The notes beneath the pieces were generated by a model that was not told where the DNA came from, did no database searches, and saw only the letters and a program-made list of their open reading frames with translations. The translations under genes and the position numbers were made by a program. Positions 33,901 through 38,701 of a stretch of DNA of 64,000 bases are shown here, in pieces (position 1 is the stretch's first letter; each line of letters starts with the position of its first letter). The stretch comes from Allolobophora icterica (lineage: Eukaryota > Annelida > Clitellata > Crassiclitellata > Lumbricidae). The DNA lies in NCBI GenBank assembly GCA_963556255.1, contig OY744611.1, positions 8,546,376 through 8,610,375 of the forward strand, read 5' to 3'.

Positions 33901-34464
33901 GACTCGTGTCACCCCAGTGCTCTGCTTTGGTTTTTTCATTGGTGTGGGCTTCGATCCGGATCCTGGTGTGCGATCGAAAGACGATACGATCGTTCGAACG
34001 TTGGCTGGGGGCTCGGACGTGACCCCGGACGTGACCCCAGAGAGGATTTCGTTGGCAAGGGTGTTCTCCTCAACTGTTATGGTGTCGTCGACGTTGCCCC
34101 GTACCCCTTGGTTTGGTATCAGTCCCCCGTAGCTCGATTTGTCCTTTAAGATTCCTTTCTTTGGGGGTTTCGGAGGCGTTTTTGTCGGCTTAACAAGGGA
34201 TTTTTTTCCCTTCTGCGACCCACTGCGCTGCGAAGCAGTGGCGCTCTCGGTGCTCGCCTCACTACTTGCAACGCTCAGTGAGTCATCACTTGCTCCGTTT
34301 GGTGCCTTCCGCTCAAGAGCATGTTTAGCCTCCTCGAGTCGGATCAATTCGTCGGCGGTGAGGCTCTTGCTCGATCGCTTCTGCTCCTTTTCGATCTTCT
34401 CTTTCTTCTTCTTTTCCTTCTCCTCACGACTTTTCATGAAGCCAAACATCTTCGCTGTGGCAGC
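1531..34464 (-). CDS. Myo18: Unconventional myosin-XVIII (Myo18A-like), 29 coding exons, 3' end outside the window
   Basis: A PDZ-containing unconventional myosin, an actin-associated scaffold of the cytoskeleton and Golgi in the studied animal family. The 29 exons listed below join without a frame break into 1654 codons plus one base. Order of parts: Lys/Glu-rich start (1-30), Ser-rich and Pro/Lys-rich linker, PDZ domain (about 231-320, binding loop GFTL), motor (about 370-1175) with P-loop GRSGSGKTT at 533-541, IQ motif (about 1199-1215), then coiled coil from about 1245. The switch I consensus is absent and switch II reads DAPGF without the usual following Glu. Both are family traits linked to very weak ATPase activity. 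By comparison with the roughly 2050-residue vertebrate protein as I remember it, about 400-470 C-terminal residues should lie left of position 1. The start is the first ATG after an acceptor at 34465/34466, with 15 nt of 5' UTR in the same exon. No promoter was found. Identity is recognised from domain order and conserved blocks, not from a search. Confidence 0.95.
2483..2593 (-). CDS. Myo18: Myo18 exon 28: coiled coil
   Basis: 37 codons: [20 protein letters not shown], then [17 protein letters not shown]. Acceptor TTGAAG, donor AAG|GTCGGT, phase 0. Confidence 0.93.
2680..2990 (-). mobile_element. CR1/L2-like LINE fragment, end of reverse-transcriptase ORF
   Basis: On the minus strand around 2730-2800 it reads [19 protein letters not shown], the RAF..A.P..WN.LP block near the C-terminus of CR1/L2-type polyproteins. 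Stops and frame breaks surround it. An old 5'-truncated copy. Confidence 0.6.
3055..3145. repeat. (AAT)n microsatellite
   Basis: Imperfect AATAAT run in intron 27. Confidence 0.8.
3304..3405 (-). CDS. Myo18: Myo18 exon 27: coiled coil
   Basis: 34 codons: [20 protein letters not shown], then [32 protein letters not shown] is almost unchanged from vertebrates. Acceptor ATTAG, donor CAG|GTCAGT, phase 0. Confidence 0.96.
3821..3916 (-). CDS. Myo18: Myo18 exon 26: coiled coil, GC donor
   Basis: Encodes [20 protein letters not shown], then [12 protein letters not shown]. Acceptor ATGTAG. The donor is GAG|GCAAGT, a perfect match to the known GC-donor consensus. Phase 0 joins correctly to exon 27, and no GT alternative keeps the frame. 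Confidence 0.9.
3945..4080. repeat. (ATT)n-rich microsatellite, tail of the adjacent SINE
   Basis: ATT/ACT trinucleotide run directly next to the minus-strand SINE at 4070-4232, consistent with the SINE's 3' tail. Confidence 0.7.
4070..4232 (-). mobile_element. tRNA-derived SINE, family 2
   Basis: Related to 26745-26935. On the minus strand a tRNA-like head with a box-B-like GGTTCAATCC is followed by a body containing TTGCTCAA and a tail running into ATT repeats. Confidence 0.6.
4909..5032 (-). CDS. Myo18: Myo18 exon 25: coiled coil
   Basis: Encodes [20 protein letters not shown], then [20 protein letters not shown] and LK, matching FDSEL...REKLQREK of the family. Acceptor TTCCAG, donor AAG|GTTTGC, phase 0. 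Confidence 0.94.
5295..5605. repeat. 52-bp minisatellite, about 5-6 copies
   Basis: The unit begins ATTTACTGACTTAATGACCA and ends near TTCAAAGGCTCGGTGGTGT. Copies start near 5300, 5352, 5405, 5457, 5509 and 5561. In intron 24. Confidence 0.85.
5845..5999 (-). CDS. Myo18: Myo18 exon 24: coiled coil
   Basis: Encodes [20 protein letters not shown], then [28 protein letters not shown] is a conserved tail block. Acceptor TTTCAG, donor GCAA|GTCAGT, phase 2. Confidence 0.94.
6105..6560 (-). mobile_element. CR1-like LINE fragment
   Basis: A minus-strand open frame contains [20 protein letters not shown] and then HLF, the P.LW..LP..IR.. block that ends CR1/L2/Jockey-type ORFs. No catalytic RT motifs remain. 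Confidence 0.55.
6609..6742 (-). CDS. Myo18: Myo18 exon 23: coiled coil, GC donor
   Basis: Encodes [20 protein letters not shown], then [20 protein letters not shown] and LERK. Acceptor TTTCAG. No usable GT follows LERK. The family alignment and phase 0 require the exon to end at AAG|GCGAGC, a non-canonical GC donor. Confidence 0.9.
7337..7445 (-). CDS. Myo18: Myo18 exon 22: coiled coil
   Basis: Encodes [20 protein letters not shown], then [15 protein letters not shown], ending in an acidic patch like the E(V)DDDD segment of the vertebrate protein. Acceptor GGTAG with a weak pyrimidine tract, donor GAAG|GTGGAA, phase 1. Confidence 0.9.
8100..8132 (+). mobile_element. L2/SINE 3' terminus next to exon 21
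   Basis: The 3'-terminal signature GGCGCTATATAAATT ends about 30 bp from the exon 21 donor. Confidence 0.55.
8161..8280 (-). CDS. Myo18: Myo18 exon 21: coiled coil
   Basis: 40 codons: [20 protein letters not shown], then [16 protein letters not shown]. The ETAERLR..KE(M/L)KELQ block is characteristic of myosin-II/XVIII tails. Acceptor CATCAG, donor CAG|GTGAAA, phase 0. Confidence 0.94.
8405..8800 (-). mobile_element. tRNA-derived SINE family 1, interrupted by an L2 3' fragment
   Basis: The minus-strand SINE body shares GGCAGCCACGGGTATGAA, the CCAGTCCTCTCC segment and the TTTGAACTCCCAACC box-B region with copies at 33050 and 18385. It is split at about 8438-8545 by a plus-strand L2 3' end (GAGTGCTTCTCAGTAG ... 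CTCTATATAAATTCT). Confidence 0.7.
9220..9309 (-). CDS. Myo18: Myo18 exon 20: coiled coil
   Basis: 30 codons of heptad-rich sequence ([20 protein letters not shown]). Acceptor TTGCAG, donor AGG|GTGAGT, phase 0. Confidence 0.92.
9360..9425. repeat. AAT/AAG-rich microsatellite
   Basis: AATAAT followed by AAGAAG in intron 19. Confidence 0.7.
9690..10230 (+). mobile_element. Non-LTR retrotransposon 3' fragment (CR1/Jockey-like)
   Basis: Two frames separated by a shift near 9926 read [19 protein letters not shown], then [12 protein letters not shown], then [20 protein letters not shown] and [12 protein letters not shown] followed by a stop. This is the Cys/His-poor C-terminal block after the RT of non-LTR elements. 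It ends in a (TTGAT)n tail at 10205-10230. A 5'-truncated dead copy, antisense in intron 19. Confidence 0.75.
10282..10425 (-). CDS. Myo18: Myo18 exon 19: neck to coiled-coil junction
   Basis: Encodes [20 protein letters not shown], then [25 protein letters not shown]....PLL is the invariant head-tail hinge block of two-headed myosins. Acceptor TTTCAG, donor GAG|GTAGGA, phase 0. Confidence 0.95.
10485..10805. repeat. 14-15 bp minisatellite (AGGACAATAGGAAGGT-like)
   Basis: About 20 variant copies of GTAGGACAATAGGA or GTAGCACAATAGGAA in intron 18. Long ORFs through it are repeat artefacts. Confidence 0.85.
11209..11337 (-). CDS. Myo18: Myo18 exon 18: end of motor and IQ motif
   Basis: Encodes [20 protein letters not shown], then [18 protein letters not shown]. 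The second part is an IQ motif with the Gln kept and the Arg/hydrophobic pattern intact. The usual FRAG is changed to FHSG. Acceptor TTGTAG, donor AAG|GTACTC, phase 0 (residue 1218). Confidence 0.93.
11390..11780. repeat. ATAC- and CATC-type tetranucleotide tracts
   Basis: Degenerate CATACATA followed by ATCCATCC repeats fill most of intron 17. Confidence 0.7.
11890..11955 (-). CDS. Myo18: Myo18 exon 17
   Basis: 22 codons: [20 protein letters not shown], then SQ, the converter segment ending at the family's LG.S(R/Q) VFF junction. Acceptor TTTTAG, donor CAG|GTAAGG, phase 0. Confidence 0.91.
12020..12320 (-). mobile_element. RTE-like LINE fragment (C-terminal region)
   Basis: The minus strand reads [20 protein letters not shown], then [18 protein letters not shown] and EDWRHW. 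This corresponds to YGCETW and the RGRPR....W module of the better-preserved RTE-like copy at 24256-26375, with an internal deletion. In intron 16. Confidence 0.7.
12667..12764 (-). CDS. Myo18: Myo18 exon 16
   Basis: Encodes [20 protein letters not shown], the converter motif (G(Y/F)P.R..F.EF..R), then [10 protein letters not shown]. Acceptor TTTCAG, donor CTT|GTAAGA, phase 0 (residue 1153). Confidence 0.93.
13475..13700 (-). CDS. Myo18: Myo18 exon 15
   Basis: Starts [20 protein letters not shown], the strongly conserved HFV(R)C block, and ends [20 protein letters not shown], the converter-side LR..G.LDA.R..R motif. A Pro/Ala-rich insert lies between them. Acceptor TGTTAG, donor CAGG|GTGAGT, phase 1. 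Confidence 0.94.
13705..14045. repeat. Degenerate GATT/GACT tetranucleotide region
   Basis: Long stretch of GATTGATC/ACTGACTG variants in intron 14. The same composition recurs at 29370-29880 and 18810-19330. Confidence 0.75.
14486..14666 (-). CDS. Myo18: Myo18 exon 14: actin-binding loop region
   Basis: Encodes [20 protein letters not shown], then a loop with [20 protein letters not shown] and VKFQM. This is the loop-2-like segment with Ser/Lys/Arg residues. Acceptor TTGTAG, donor ATG|GTAAGT, phase 0 (residue 1045). Confidence 0.92.
14735..14972. repeat. 23-bp minisatellite, about 10 copies
   Basis: Unit close to ACAACAGCAAAAGACAACAC plus TTT. Preceded at 14700-14730 by a retroelement-like AATAAAGATTACTTACTTA end on the minus strand. 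In intron 13. Confidence 0.88.
15221..15380 (-). CDS. Myo18: Myo18 exon 13
   Basis: Encodes [20 protein letters not shown], then [15 protein letters not shown] and VFLIDSNK, the HF.G.V.Y...GW lower-50K block. Acceptor GGCAG, donor AATAA|GTAAGC, phase 2. Confidence 0.93.
15824..15962 (-). CDS. Myo18: Myo18 exon 12
   Basis: Encodes [20 protein letters not shown], then [18 protein letters not shown], the GLLWLLDEE block of the motor. Acceptor AAATAG. A tandem GGTCAG repeat offers a second acceptor 6 nt in. Donor CAGA|GTACGC, phase 1, is the weakest donor of the set, supported by frame with exon 13. Confidence 0.85.
15990..16105. repeat. TA/TATG-rich microsatellite
   Basis: ATATAT and TATACATA runs in intron 11. 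Confidence 0.8.
16315..16437. repeat. 21-bp minisatellite (AAGGTAACTAGGTCATAAACC-like)
   Basis: Six near copies end directly at the 5' start of the L2 element at about 16430. Confidence 0.8.
16430..18250 (+). mobile_element. L2-like LINE, 5'-truncated, with an intact reverse-transcriptase frame
   Basis: A reverse transcriptase for target-primed retrotransposition. One frame is open from about 16435 to the stop at 18192. RT blocks in order: [53 protein letters not shown], catalytic YADD at about 17310 ([10 protein letters not shown]), and the C-terminal SSWNSLPQ block. No endonuclease domain is present, so the copy is 5'-truncated. The 3' end has the L2-type signature GGCGCTATATAAATCC followed by a (TTACAA)n tail at 18216-18246. 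It lies antisense in Myo18 intron 11. The open frame despite truncation suggests a young insertion. The L2 versus wider CR1-group assignment rests on the 3' end. Confidence 0.88.
18385..18672 (-). mobile_element. tRNA-derived SINE family 1
   Basis: The minus strand carries a tRNA-like head (TAGTGGTTAGTCTGCT, box-B-like GGGGGTTTGGACACCC) and then the family body (GTGTACTCATTACAGC region, CAGTCCTCTC, GGCAGCCACGGGTATGAA). In intron 11, close to exon 11. Confidence 0.75.
18726..18809 (-). CDS. Myo18: Myo18 exon 11
   Basis: 28 codons: [10 protein letters not shown], then [13 protein letters not shown], matching the family segment before the QSLVR motif. Acceptor TTCCAG, donor CTG|GTAAGG, phase 0. 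Confidence 0.92.
18810..19335. repeat. AATC/AATG tetranucleotide region with a (CCCT)n core
   Basis: Fills intron 10 between exons 11 and 10. A (CCCT)n run lies at about 19206-19290. Confidence 0.8.
19357..19549 (-). CDS. Myo18: Myo18 exon 10: switch II and relay
   Basis: Residues to 857. Contains [15 protein letters not shown], which is switch II with the usual Glu after Phe replaced, and [19 protein letters not shown], the relay-helix block. Acceptor GTCAAG has a poor pyrimidine tract. It was chosen because the spacing to DAPGF equals that of the vertebrate protein and phase 2 is preserved. Donor CAG|GTGGAG, phase 0. Confidence 0.92.
19835..20030. repeat. AT-rich trinucleotide tract
   Basis: TTATTA and AATAAT runs in intron 9. 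No gene-like signal. Confidence 0.6.
20290..20412 (-). CDS. Myo18: Myo18 exon 9
   Basis: Encodes [16 protein letters not shown] (a variable acidic loop) and then [19 protein letters not shown], the conserved helix before switch II. Acceptor TTTCAG, donor AATCG|GTAATG, phase 2. Confidence 0.92.
20486..21128 (+). mobile_element. CR1-like LINE 3' fragment with 3' UTR
   Basis: Starts with [20 protein letters not shown], then [13 protein letters not shown], the WNS.P...R....F...LKTYLF ending of CR1/L2 ORFs. It is followed by about 450 bp of AT-rich 3' UTR ending AATAAAGAATATACTTACTT with an (ACTT)n tail. The same ending appears at 39885-39915. In intron 8. Confidence 0.7.
21270..21345 (+). mobile_element. 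L2-type 3' terminus beside exon 8
   Basis: GTGGTGCTATATAAATTAGC plus an AATTACAATTTACAATTACG tail ends about 15 bp from the exon 8 donor. Confidence 0.65.
21353..21467 (-). CDS. Myo18: Myo18 exon 8
   Basis: Encodes [20 protein letters not shown] and [16 protein letters not shown], matching the upper 50K region (AA.LLG...EEL) of the family. Acceptor TTTCAG, donor CAAAG|GTCTCT, phase 2. Confidence 0.9.
21498..23492 (+). mobile_element. L2-like LINE split by an RTE insertion
   Basis: The left part (21498-21808) has [33 protein letters not shown] and [19 protein letters not shown]. The right part (22514-23435) resumes with [12 protein letters not shown] and runs to [13 protein letters not shown] and a stop at 23433-23435. 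The 3' end is GGGCGCTATATAAAACT with an (AAT)n tail. Removing 21809-22504 and one copy of ACACTGCCG restores one continuous reverse-transcriptase frame. In intron 7, antisense to Myo18. Confidence 0.88.
21809..22504 (+). mobile_element. 5'-truncated RTE-like insertion inside the L2-like element
   Basis: Flanked by 9-bp target duplications ACACTGCCG (21800-21808 and 22505-22513). It carries only the C-terminal third of the RTE ORF ([20 protein letters not shown] through [16 protein letters not shown] and [17 protein letters not shown]). By eye it differs from 25678-26365 at only about five bases. Confidence 0.92.
23505..23905. repeat. Degenerate GGTAAGG/TAAGG pentamer tract
   Basis: Loose repeats of GGTAAG, GGTAATAAGG and GGGACAGTATGGTAA in intron 7. 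No coding signal. Confidence 0.55.
23905..23965 (-). mobile_element. L2-type 3' terminus beside exon 7
   Basis: On the minus strand GAGCATAGGCGCTATATAAA, ending about 28 bp from the exon 7 donor. Confidence 0.55.
23993..24201 (-). CDS. Myo18: Myo18 exon 7
   Basis: Residues 644-713 plus one base. Starts [16 protein letters not shown] and ends [19 protein letters not shown], the conserved motor helix with AAIYHLG. Acceptor TTCCAG, donor AAAAG|GTCAGG, phase 1. Confidence 0.93.
24256..26375 (+). mobile_element. RTE-like LINE, long copy without endonuclease
   Basis: Reverse transcriptase of an RTE-type non-LTR element. One frame (697 codons, stop at 26370-26372) holds [70 protein letters not shown], the catalytic YADD ([11 protein letters not shown] at about 25590), then YGCETW and a basic [11 protein letters not shown] module. 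The endonuclease is missing, so it is 5'-truncated. It ends in a short (GTAG)n tail, and GTAGGTAGG also occurs at the 5' junction (24256-24265), a possible target duplication. It lies antisense in Myo18 intron 6, only about 55 bp past exon 7. RTE assignment is by recognition of this module set, not by a search. Confidence 0.85.
26500..26735. repeat. TTGTATTGTA/TTTTAATG degenerate repeat
   Basis: Tandem-like TATTGTATTGCATTTTAATG variants in intron 6. Confidence 0.6.
26745..26935 (-). mobile_element. tRNA-derived SINE family 2 (best copy)
   Basis: The minus strand has CAGTAGCCGACTGGTAATCG (box A region), GCGGGTTCGATCCTCATCC (box B), a body with AGCAAGTTCCATCACTCACA and a tail entering (AAT)n. 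A tRNA-promoter SINE in intron 6. Confidence 0.75.
27015..27057 (+). mobile_element. L2/SINE 3' terminus directly abutting the exon 6 donor
   Basis: GGTGCGATATAAATTAGTGA then CATCGATTACAATTACAATA. The tail stops at the exon edge, so the first intronic bases read by the spliceosome (GTATTGTAATTGTAATCG) are element tail. Confidence 0.75.
27058..27158 (-). CDS. Myo18: Myo18 exon 6
   Basis: Residues 611-643 plus two bases: [20 protein letters not shown], then VLYQFLAG, the myosin block after switch I (LLEKSR/FHVFYQLL-like). Acceptor CTCAG, donor CTTAG|GTATTG, phase 2. The intron bases right after the donor G look like the microsatellite tail of an L2/SINE 3' end. Confidence 0.92.
27185..27430. 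repeat. (AATC)n-rich degenerate tract
   Basis: AATCAATC variants in intron 5. Confidence 0.8.
27562..27704 (-). CDS. Myo18: Myo18 exon 5: degenerate switch I region
   Basis: Residues 563-610. Contains [19 protein letters not shown], where a conventional myosin would have the NxxSSRFGK switch I. The SSRFGK residues are absent, as in other myosin-XVIII proteins. Acceptor TTTAG, donor CAG|GTTGGT, phase 0. Confidence 0.93.
27773..28012 (+). mobile_element. tRNA-derived SINE family 1 (good copy)
   Basis: The head GTAGTGTAGTGGTTAGTGTG (box A) and AGGGTTCAAATCCCCC (box B) form a tRNA-like promoter pair about 50 bp apart. The body contains ATGAGTACACTGACCGTACA and TCGGTGGGAAGATGA. Fills most of intron 4. 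Confidence 0.85.
28012..28060 (-). mobile_element. L2-type 3' terminus beside exon 4
   Basis: On the minus strand GAGTGGCGCTATATAAATGT then a (CATTA)n tail. The element edge is about 10-20 bp from the exon 4 donor. Confidence 0.65.
28070..28280 (-). CDS. Myo18: Myo18 exon 4: P-loop exon
   Basis: Residues 493-562 plus one base. Contains [17 protein letters not shown] and the P-loop [13 protein letters not shown] (533-541), with Arg-Ser in place of the conventional Glu-Ser. Acceptor TCCAG, donor AATG|GTATGA, phase 1. A 31-bp piece of this exon (28179-28209) is duplicated at 30793-30823. Confidence 0.94.
28335..28525. repeat. GGTAAG/GATAATAAA degenerate tract
   Basis: TAAGGTAATAAAGGTAAG-type repeats in intron 3. 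Confidence 0.65.
28670..29165. repeat. Degenerate repeat built on GGTATTAAAATACC
   Basis: The partly palindromic core GGTATTAAAATACC(CTAA) recurs about ten times with variable spacing (for example near 28800, 29020, 29070). In intron 3. Confidence 0.65.
29176..29352 (-). CDS. Myo18: Myo18 exon 3: motor domain start
   Basis: Residues 434-492. Contains [18 protein letters not shown] and [14 protein letters not shown], the conserved myosin block preceding the P-loop. Acceptor TGTAG, donor AAG|GTAGGA, phase 0. Confidence 0.94.
29370..29880. repeat. GATTGACT tetranucleotide region
   Basis: Fills intron 2 between exons 3 and 2. Long ORFs through it are artefacts. Confidence 0.8.
29904..30116 (-). 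CDS. Myo18: Myo18 exon 2: linker into the motor domain
   Basis: Encodes residues 363-433, starting [11 protein letters not shown]. It carries the SH3-like start of the motor ([11 protein letters not shown]) and an acidic stretch (EVDEEDVEK). Acceptor CGCAG, donor AAA|GTAAGT, phase 0 at both ends. Confidence 0.92.
30230..30566. mobile_element. Non-autonomous hAT-like transposon
   Basis: TIRs CAGCAGTTCTCAAACTT and AAACTGTGGG-type (inverted from 30550-30566, CAGTGTTTCCCAAACTGTG) enclose paired GGTCGCGACCC motifs typical of hAT MITEs. An exact 8-bp duplication ATATAGAC flanks it (30222-30229, 30567-30574). No ORF. In intron 1. Confidence 0.92.
30700..30795 (-). mobile_element. Truncated SINE family 1
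   Basis: The minus-strand body (CCCCAAGAGGCAGATATGAG ... CAGTCCTCTCCTTCGCCGTC) breaks off where the exon 4-like 31 bp begins. Confidence 0.65.
30793..30823 (-). repeat. 31-bp exact copy of Myo18 exon 4 coding sequence
   Basis: Identical to 28179-28209 and in the same orientation. On the minus strand it covers the codons for [10 protein letters not shown]. It bridges a broken SINE-1 (left) and a SINE-2 3' part (right). Confidence 0.9.
30822..30957 (+). mobile_element. SINE family 2 3' part with (ATC)n tail
   Basis: CTCACAATTGCTCAGCATCA, then GGCACTTTATAAATGCATA and a perfect (ATC)n run at 30895-30956. Confidence 0.65.
30960..31130 (-). mobile_element. SINE family 2, degraded copy
   Basis: The minus strand has CTTGTAACCGGGAGAGTTCG and then GGGTTTGATTTTCC (box-B-like), with body similarity to 26745-26935. 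Confidence 0.5.
31764..32045 (+). mobile_element. tRNA-derived SINE family 1
   Basis: GATAGTGTAATGGTTATGTG (box A), GGGGGTTCAAATCCCTGC (box B), body with ATGAGTACACTGTTGGTGGG and the GAGTGCCTCAGGGCTAGCTT end. In intron 1. Confidence 0.82.
32230..32400. repeat. (TCTG)n and (TGTG)n microsatellites
   Basis: CTGTCTGTCTGT at about 32233-32262 and TGTGTGTGT/TCTGT runs at 32325-32390. Confidence 0.8.
32395..32780. repeat. Polypyrimidine (C/T) tract
   Basis: Almost 400 bp with over 80% C+T on the plus strand (CTCCCTCCCTTCTTCC type). ORFs here are low-complexity. In intron 1; on the gene's own strand it is polypurine. Confidence 0.85.
33050..33305 (-). mobile_element. tRNA-derived SINE family 1 (good copy)
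   Basis: The minus strand has TGTTAGCACGCTGGACTGTC (box A), GTCGGGGATTCAAATCCCTG (box B) and the family body down to GCAGCCATGGGTATGAATTG. In intron 1, 60 bp from exon 1. Confidence 0.82.
33364..34464 (-). CDS. Myo18: Myo18 exon 1 (first coding exon): N-terminus and PDZ domain
   Basis: Acceptor TCTAG at 34465-34469 is followed by 15 nt of UTR and the ATG at 34449-34447. The exon encodes residues 1-362. It starts [10 protein letters not shown], then has Lys/Glu runs, a Ser/Thr-rich stretch (about 51-80), a PPKPPKKG motif (about 92-99) and a PDZ domain with [10 protein letters not shown] and [12 protein letters not shown]. Donor CAG|GTCAGA, phase 0. Having the PDZ domain in the first coding exon matches the long PDZ-bearing isoform of the family. 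Skipping this exon or starting downstream would give a PDZ-less form. Confidence 0.93.
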
Positions 34465-34509
34465 CTAGAATCAGACACAGGTGTTAGTCACTCTTCACAA
34501 CACTAAATG

Positions 34510-34835
34510 CTTGGCAAAAAAACTATAAGGGAAAGCTATTTTTCAAAAGCAGAATTTGCCAAAACTATTCAGGAAATATATTTGCCAACAAATATTGAGG
34601 AAAAATACTTGCCAAAAAATACTTACCAAAACTATGCAGAAAAAATATTTGTCAAAAGATATCCAGGACAAAAATTTGCCAAAAAATATTCAGGACCAAA
34701 TATTCAAGATAAAAACATTGGAGACAAATATCAGGCTCACAAAAAAAATTTGGGACAAATGTTTGGGATAAAATTTTTCTGCATAAAACTTTCAGCAAAA
34801 CATATTCAGGACAAAAATACTTGGGACAAAAACGA
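34510..34835. repeat. AT-rich degenerate tandem (CAGGACAAAAATTTGCCAAA-like)
   Basis: About ten variants of a 20-30 bp AT-rich unit just upstream of exon 1 in gene orientation. ORFs through it are artefacts. Confidence 0.65.
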
Positions 34836-34979
34836 GTAGCTATAATAAAATAGACTAATGAATAGATTAAATTAGATAAGATAAGATTAAATCATATAAG
34901 ACATTGAATTGCAGTTAGATAGTTTGTCAGTAAACAGTGACAATTAGTTTTAAAAAAATCATTAGTTAAATAATTCATT

Positions 34980-35210
34980 CATCCACCTGTCCATCCACCC
35001 ATCCCTCCTTCCATCAGTCAATCAACCACCCATCCATCCATGTTTCCATCCATTCATTCATCCTTCCCTCCATCAATCAATCCCAACCTCACATCTATCC
35101 CTCCCTCCTTCTCTCCATCCATCCAATCTATCCCTCCCTCCATCCACCCATCGATCCATCAATAAATCCAACCATCCACCCATCATCCATCCATCCTATG
35201 GAATCTCACC
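34980..35210. repeat. (CATC)n tetranucleotide tract
   Basis: ATCCATCC/CCTCCATC repeats upstream of exon 1. Confidence 0.8.
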
Positions 35211-35454
35211 CATCCATTGGCACATAGTCAATTTCTACAACCCTACCTACAACAACACCAGTAGTGACAAATATAGGAAACTAGGTCAGAGGATCTGATG
35301 AGAGAGGGTCCTGAATTTCAACAACAGCCTTCAGTCATTGTCAACACGGCCTGTAATTAACTTCAGTTGACATGCTCCGCTTGGTAGACAGGCCTCGGGT
35401 CAAAAGGTCAATTGCTCAAAGGTCCTCTCACAAAGATCCGCCTGATGTAGCCTA

Positions 35455-35990
35455 TGGTAAGGTATAGTAAGTCAGGTAAGGTAAGGTAGGGTAAGGTAAG
35501 GTAAGGTAGGGTCAGATAAAGATAGGGTAGGGTAAGGTAAGGAAAAGTAAGGTAAGGTAAGATACAGTGAGGTAAAGTATGGTAATCTAAGATAGGGTAG
35601 AGTAAAGCTAGGTAAGGTAGGGTAAGGTAAGGTAAGGTAGGGTTAGATAAAGTATGGTAATCTAAGATAGGGTAGAGTAAAGCTAGGTAAGGTAGGGTAA
35701 GGTAAGGTAAGGTTAGATAAAGTATGTAATCTAAGATAGGGTAGAGTAAAGCTAGGTAAGGTAGGGTAAGGTAAGGTAAGGTAGGGTTAGATAAAGTATG
35801 GTAATCTAAGATAGGGTAGAGTAAAGCAAGGTAAGGTAGGGTAAGGTAAATTAGGGTAATCTAAAGACAGGGTCAGGTAAGGTGAGGTAAGGTTGGGCAA
35901 AGGTAAGGCAGGGTCAGATATAGTAAGGTAGGGTAACAGAAGATGGGATAGGGTATGGTTGGATAGGATTAGTATCAAAAGTTAAGAAAG
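35455..35990. repeat. GGTAA satellite with a 75-bp higher-order unit
   Basis: Pentamers GGTAA/GGTAG are organised into about four 75-bp blocks starting AGATAAAGTATGGTAATCTA (near 35648, 35717, 35790) and ending in AAGGTAGGGTT. Confidence 0.85.
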
Positions 35991-35999
35991 TAAAAAAGG

Positions 36000-36530
36000 T
36001 AATTCAAGGCAAGTCAAGGCAATTTAAGGTAACTTAAAGTAACTGAAGGTAACTGAAGATAGCAAGGTAATTGAAGATAACAATGTAATTGAAGGCAACA
36101 AGGTAATTGAAGGTAACAGCTGGTGGGTTCCATCAGCCATACCATTTCCTTAACAAACCTCAGTTACAATACCTTACTGTTACCTTACCTTATTACAAGC
36201 TTACCTAACTCTCTTACTTTTCATTAACTGATCAACTGCTAGCAATCACAAGCTCCATTTCCTCAGCCAGCAAAATAGAGTTGTGAGAACCAGATTATTC
36301 ATATGCTTGCTCGATTACTCAGTTGCTCACTCAATCACTCCAGTTCTATGTCATGATCACTAAGTTGCACTGCAACTAATTGCTGACTACTCGTTTACAA
36401 GACTCAACATGGCAGAAGCAGAAAAACAGACAGACAAAGACATACAAGAAGACAGACAGATGTGTAGACACAGTCAGCGAGAAAGACTTAGACAGTGGTG
36501 GGTTAAAGAATAAAATAACGAGGCAGGCAA
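36000..36530. other. Intergenic/upstream stretch without recognised features
   Basis: GGTAACTGAAGGTAA repeats continue to about 36120. The rest is unique-looking sequence with a short (ACAG)n-type tract near 36420-36465. No gene found. Confidence 0.5.
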
Positions 36531-36531
36531 G

Positions 36532-37735
<1,204 letters not shown>

Positions 37736-37737
37736 AT

Positions 37738-37995
37738 AATCTTCGTTTAATATCTTCAAAATGACAATTCCGCAGTAGGATTACAAATCATTATGAACGG
37801 ATGATCACAAGTTATTACAGGAGTCGAATTTTAACTGTATACGGCAAGGCGCCCATCACGTCGTACATCTCATTTTCACAAACGCGCCATCTCGTGAATG
37901 ATAGGCTGAGTGGACCTTGAGAGGGTTACGGGAGGTGATCCCGCTACCTACTGCACTTCACGCCAGTCATGTTACCACTACCCTATGGACCCCCA
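37738..37995 (-). mobile_element. tRNA-like SINE, family 3
   Basis: The minus strand starts GGGGGTCCATAGGGTAGTGG then TAACATGACTGGCG (box-A-like), with GGTAGCGGGATCACCTCCC about 40 bp on, and ends in an ATT-rich tail near 37738. Confidence 0.5.
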
Positions 37996-38034
37996 AATCT
38001 ATTGAATGTTTATCTTCTTTTATAATAATTATGA

Positions 38035-38200
38035 TCTAATGTGATCTGATATGGTGTATGATTTCTTTTAAATATCGCACAATACAGTTGTACAGTAGTA
38101 AAAGAAACAGTATTTACCTGGTGAGATCCTTCACTCCCACTCTCCGTTGAATTGGGAGCTAGGCCATTTAAGGTCGCGTGCACGGACCGTGATAGCCCGA
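38035..38200 (-). mobile_element. Dispersed L2/SINE-like 3' repeat (family X)
   Basis: The minus strand GACCTTAAATGGCCTAGCTC ... GAAGGATCTCACCAGGTAAA resembles 48268-48385 (plus) and 39640-39710 (minus). Three related copies in one window argue for a mobile repeat. Confidence 0.6.
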
Positions 38201-38595
38201 GATTTTGTGAACAGCATTCGGCAATTTCTCGAACATAGATAACGAAGGCCCTATGGAGGAGAACTGCTGGGTTGTTTGAGATAGATGTAGAAAGTATCAA
38301 GTTGGCTCTGGCATGAGCGTTGTGAGAGATTAAGGAAATGTGGATATTGAGATTCAGGCTAGATCAACAAACGTAACCAAGTCCTTCGATCGCTAGGCCC
38401 TACTGCAAAACAAGGCAGCTGAGCAGTAGATAGAGATAAATTGAGACTCAAAATGGCGATCAGACCGATTTTTATTCTATTATAATCTTATCTATTCTAT
38501 TCTGTGCTATTCAATTCTTAACTATTTTATTGTATTTTATTGTATTTTTGTCTATTGCTAAGATGTTGTTAAGCTGTAAGGCTGTCTAGGGAACA

Positions 38596-38602
38596 CACAC
38601 AC

Positions 38603-38700
<98 letters not shown>
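38596..38700. repeat. (AC)n microsatellite
   Basis: About 50 nearly perfect CA dinucleotides. Confidence 0.97.

Positions 38701-38701
<1 letters not shown>

Noticed and set aside
38118..38300. Candidate 5' UTR or N-terminal exon of Myo18, ending CACCAG|GTAAAT and in frame with exon 1
   Set aside because: The sequence belongs to a dispersed repeat also present at 39640 and 48268, and the open frame has no ATG. The donor-like site is probably chance or element-derived.
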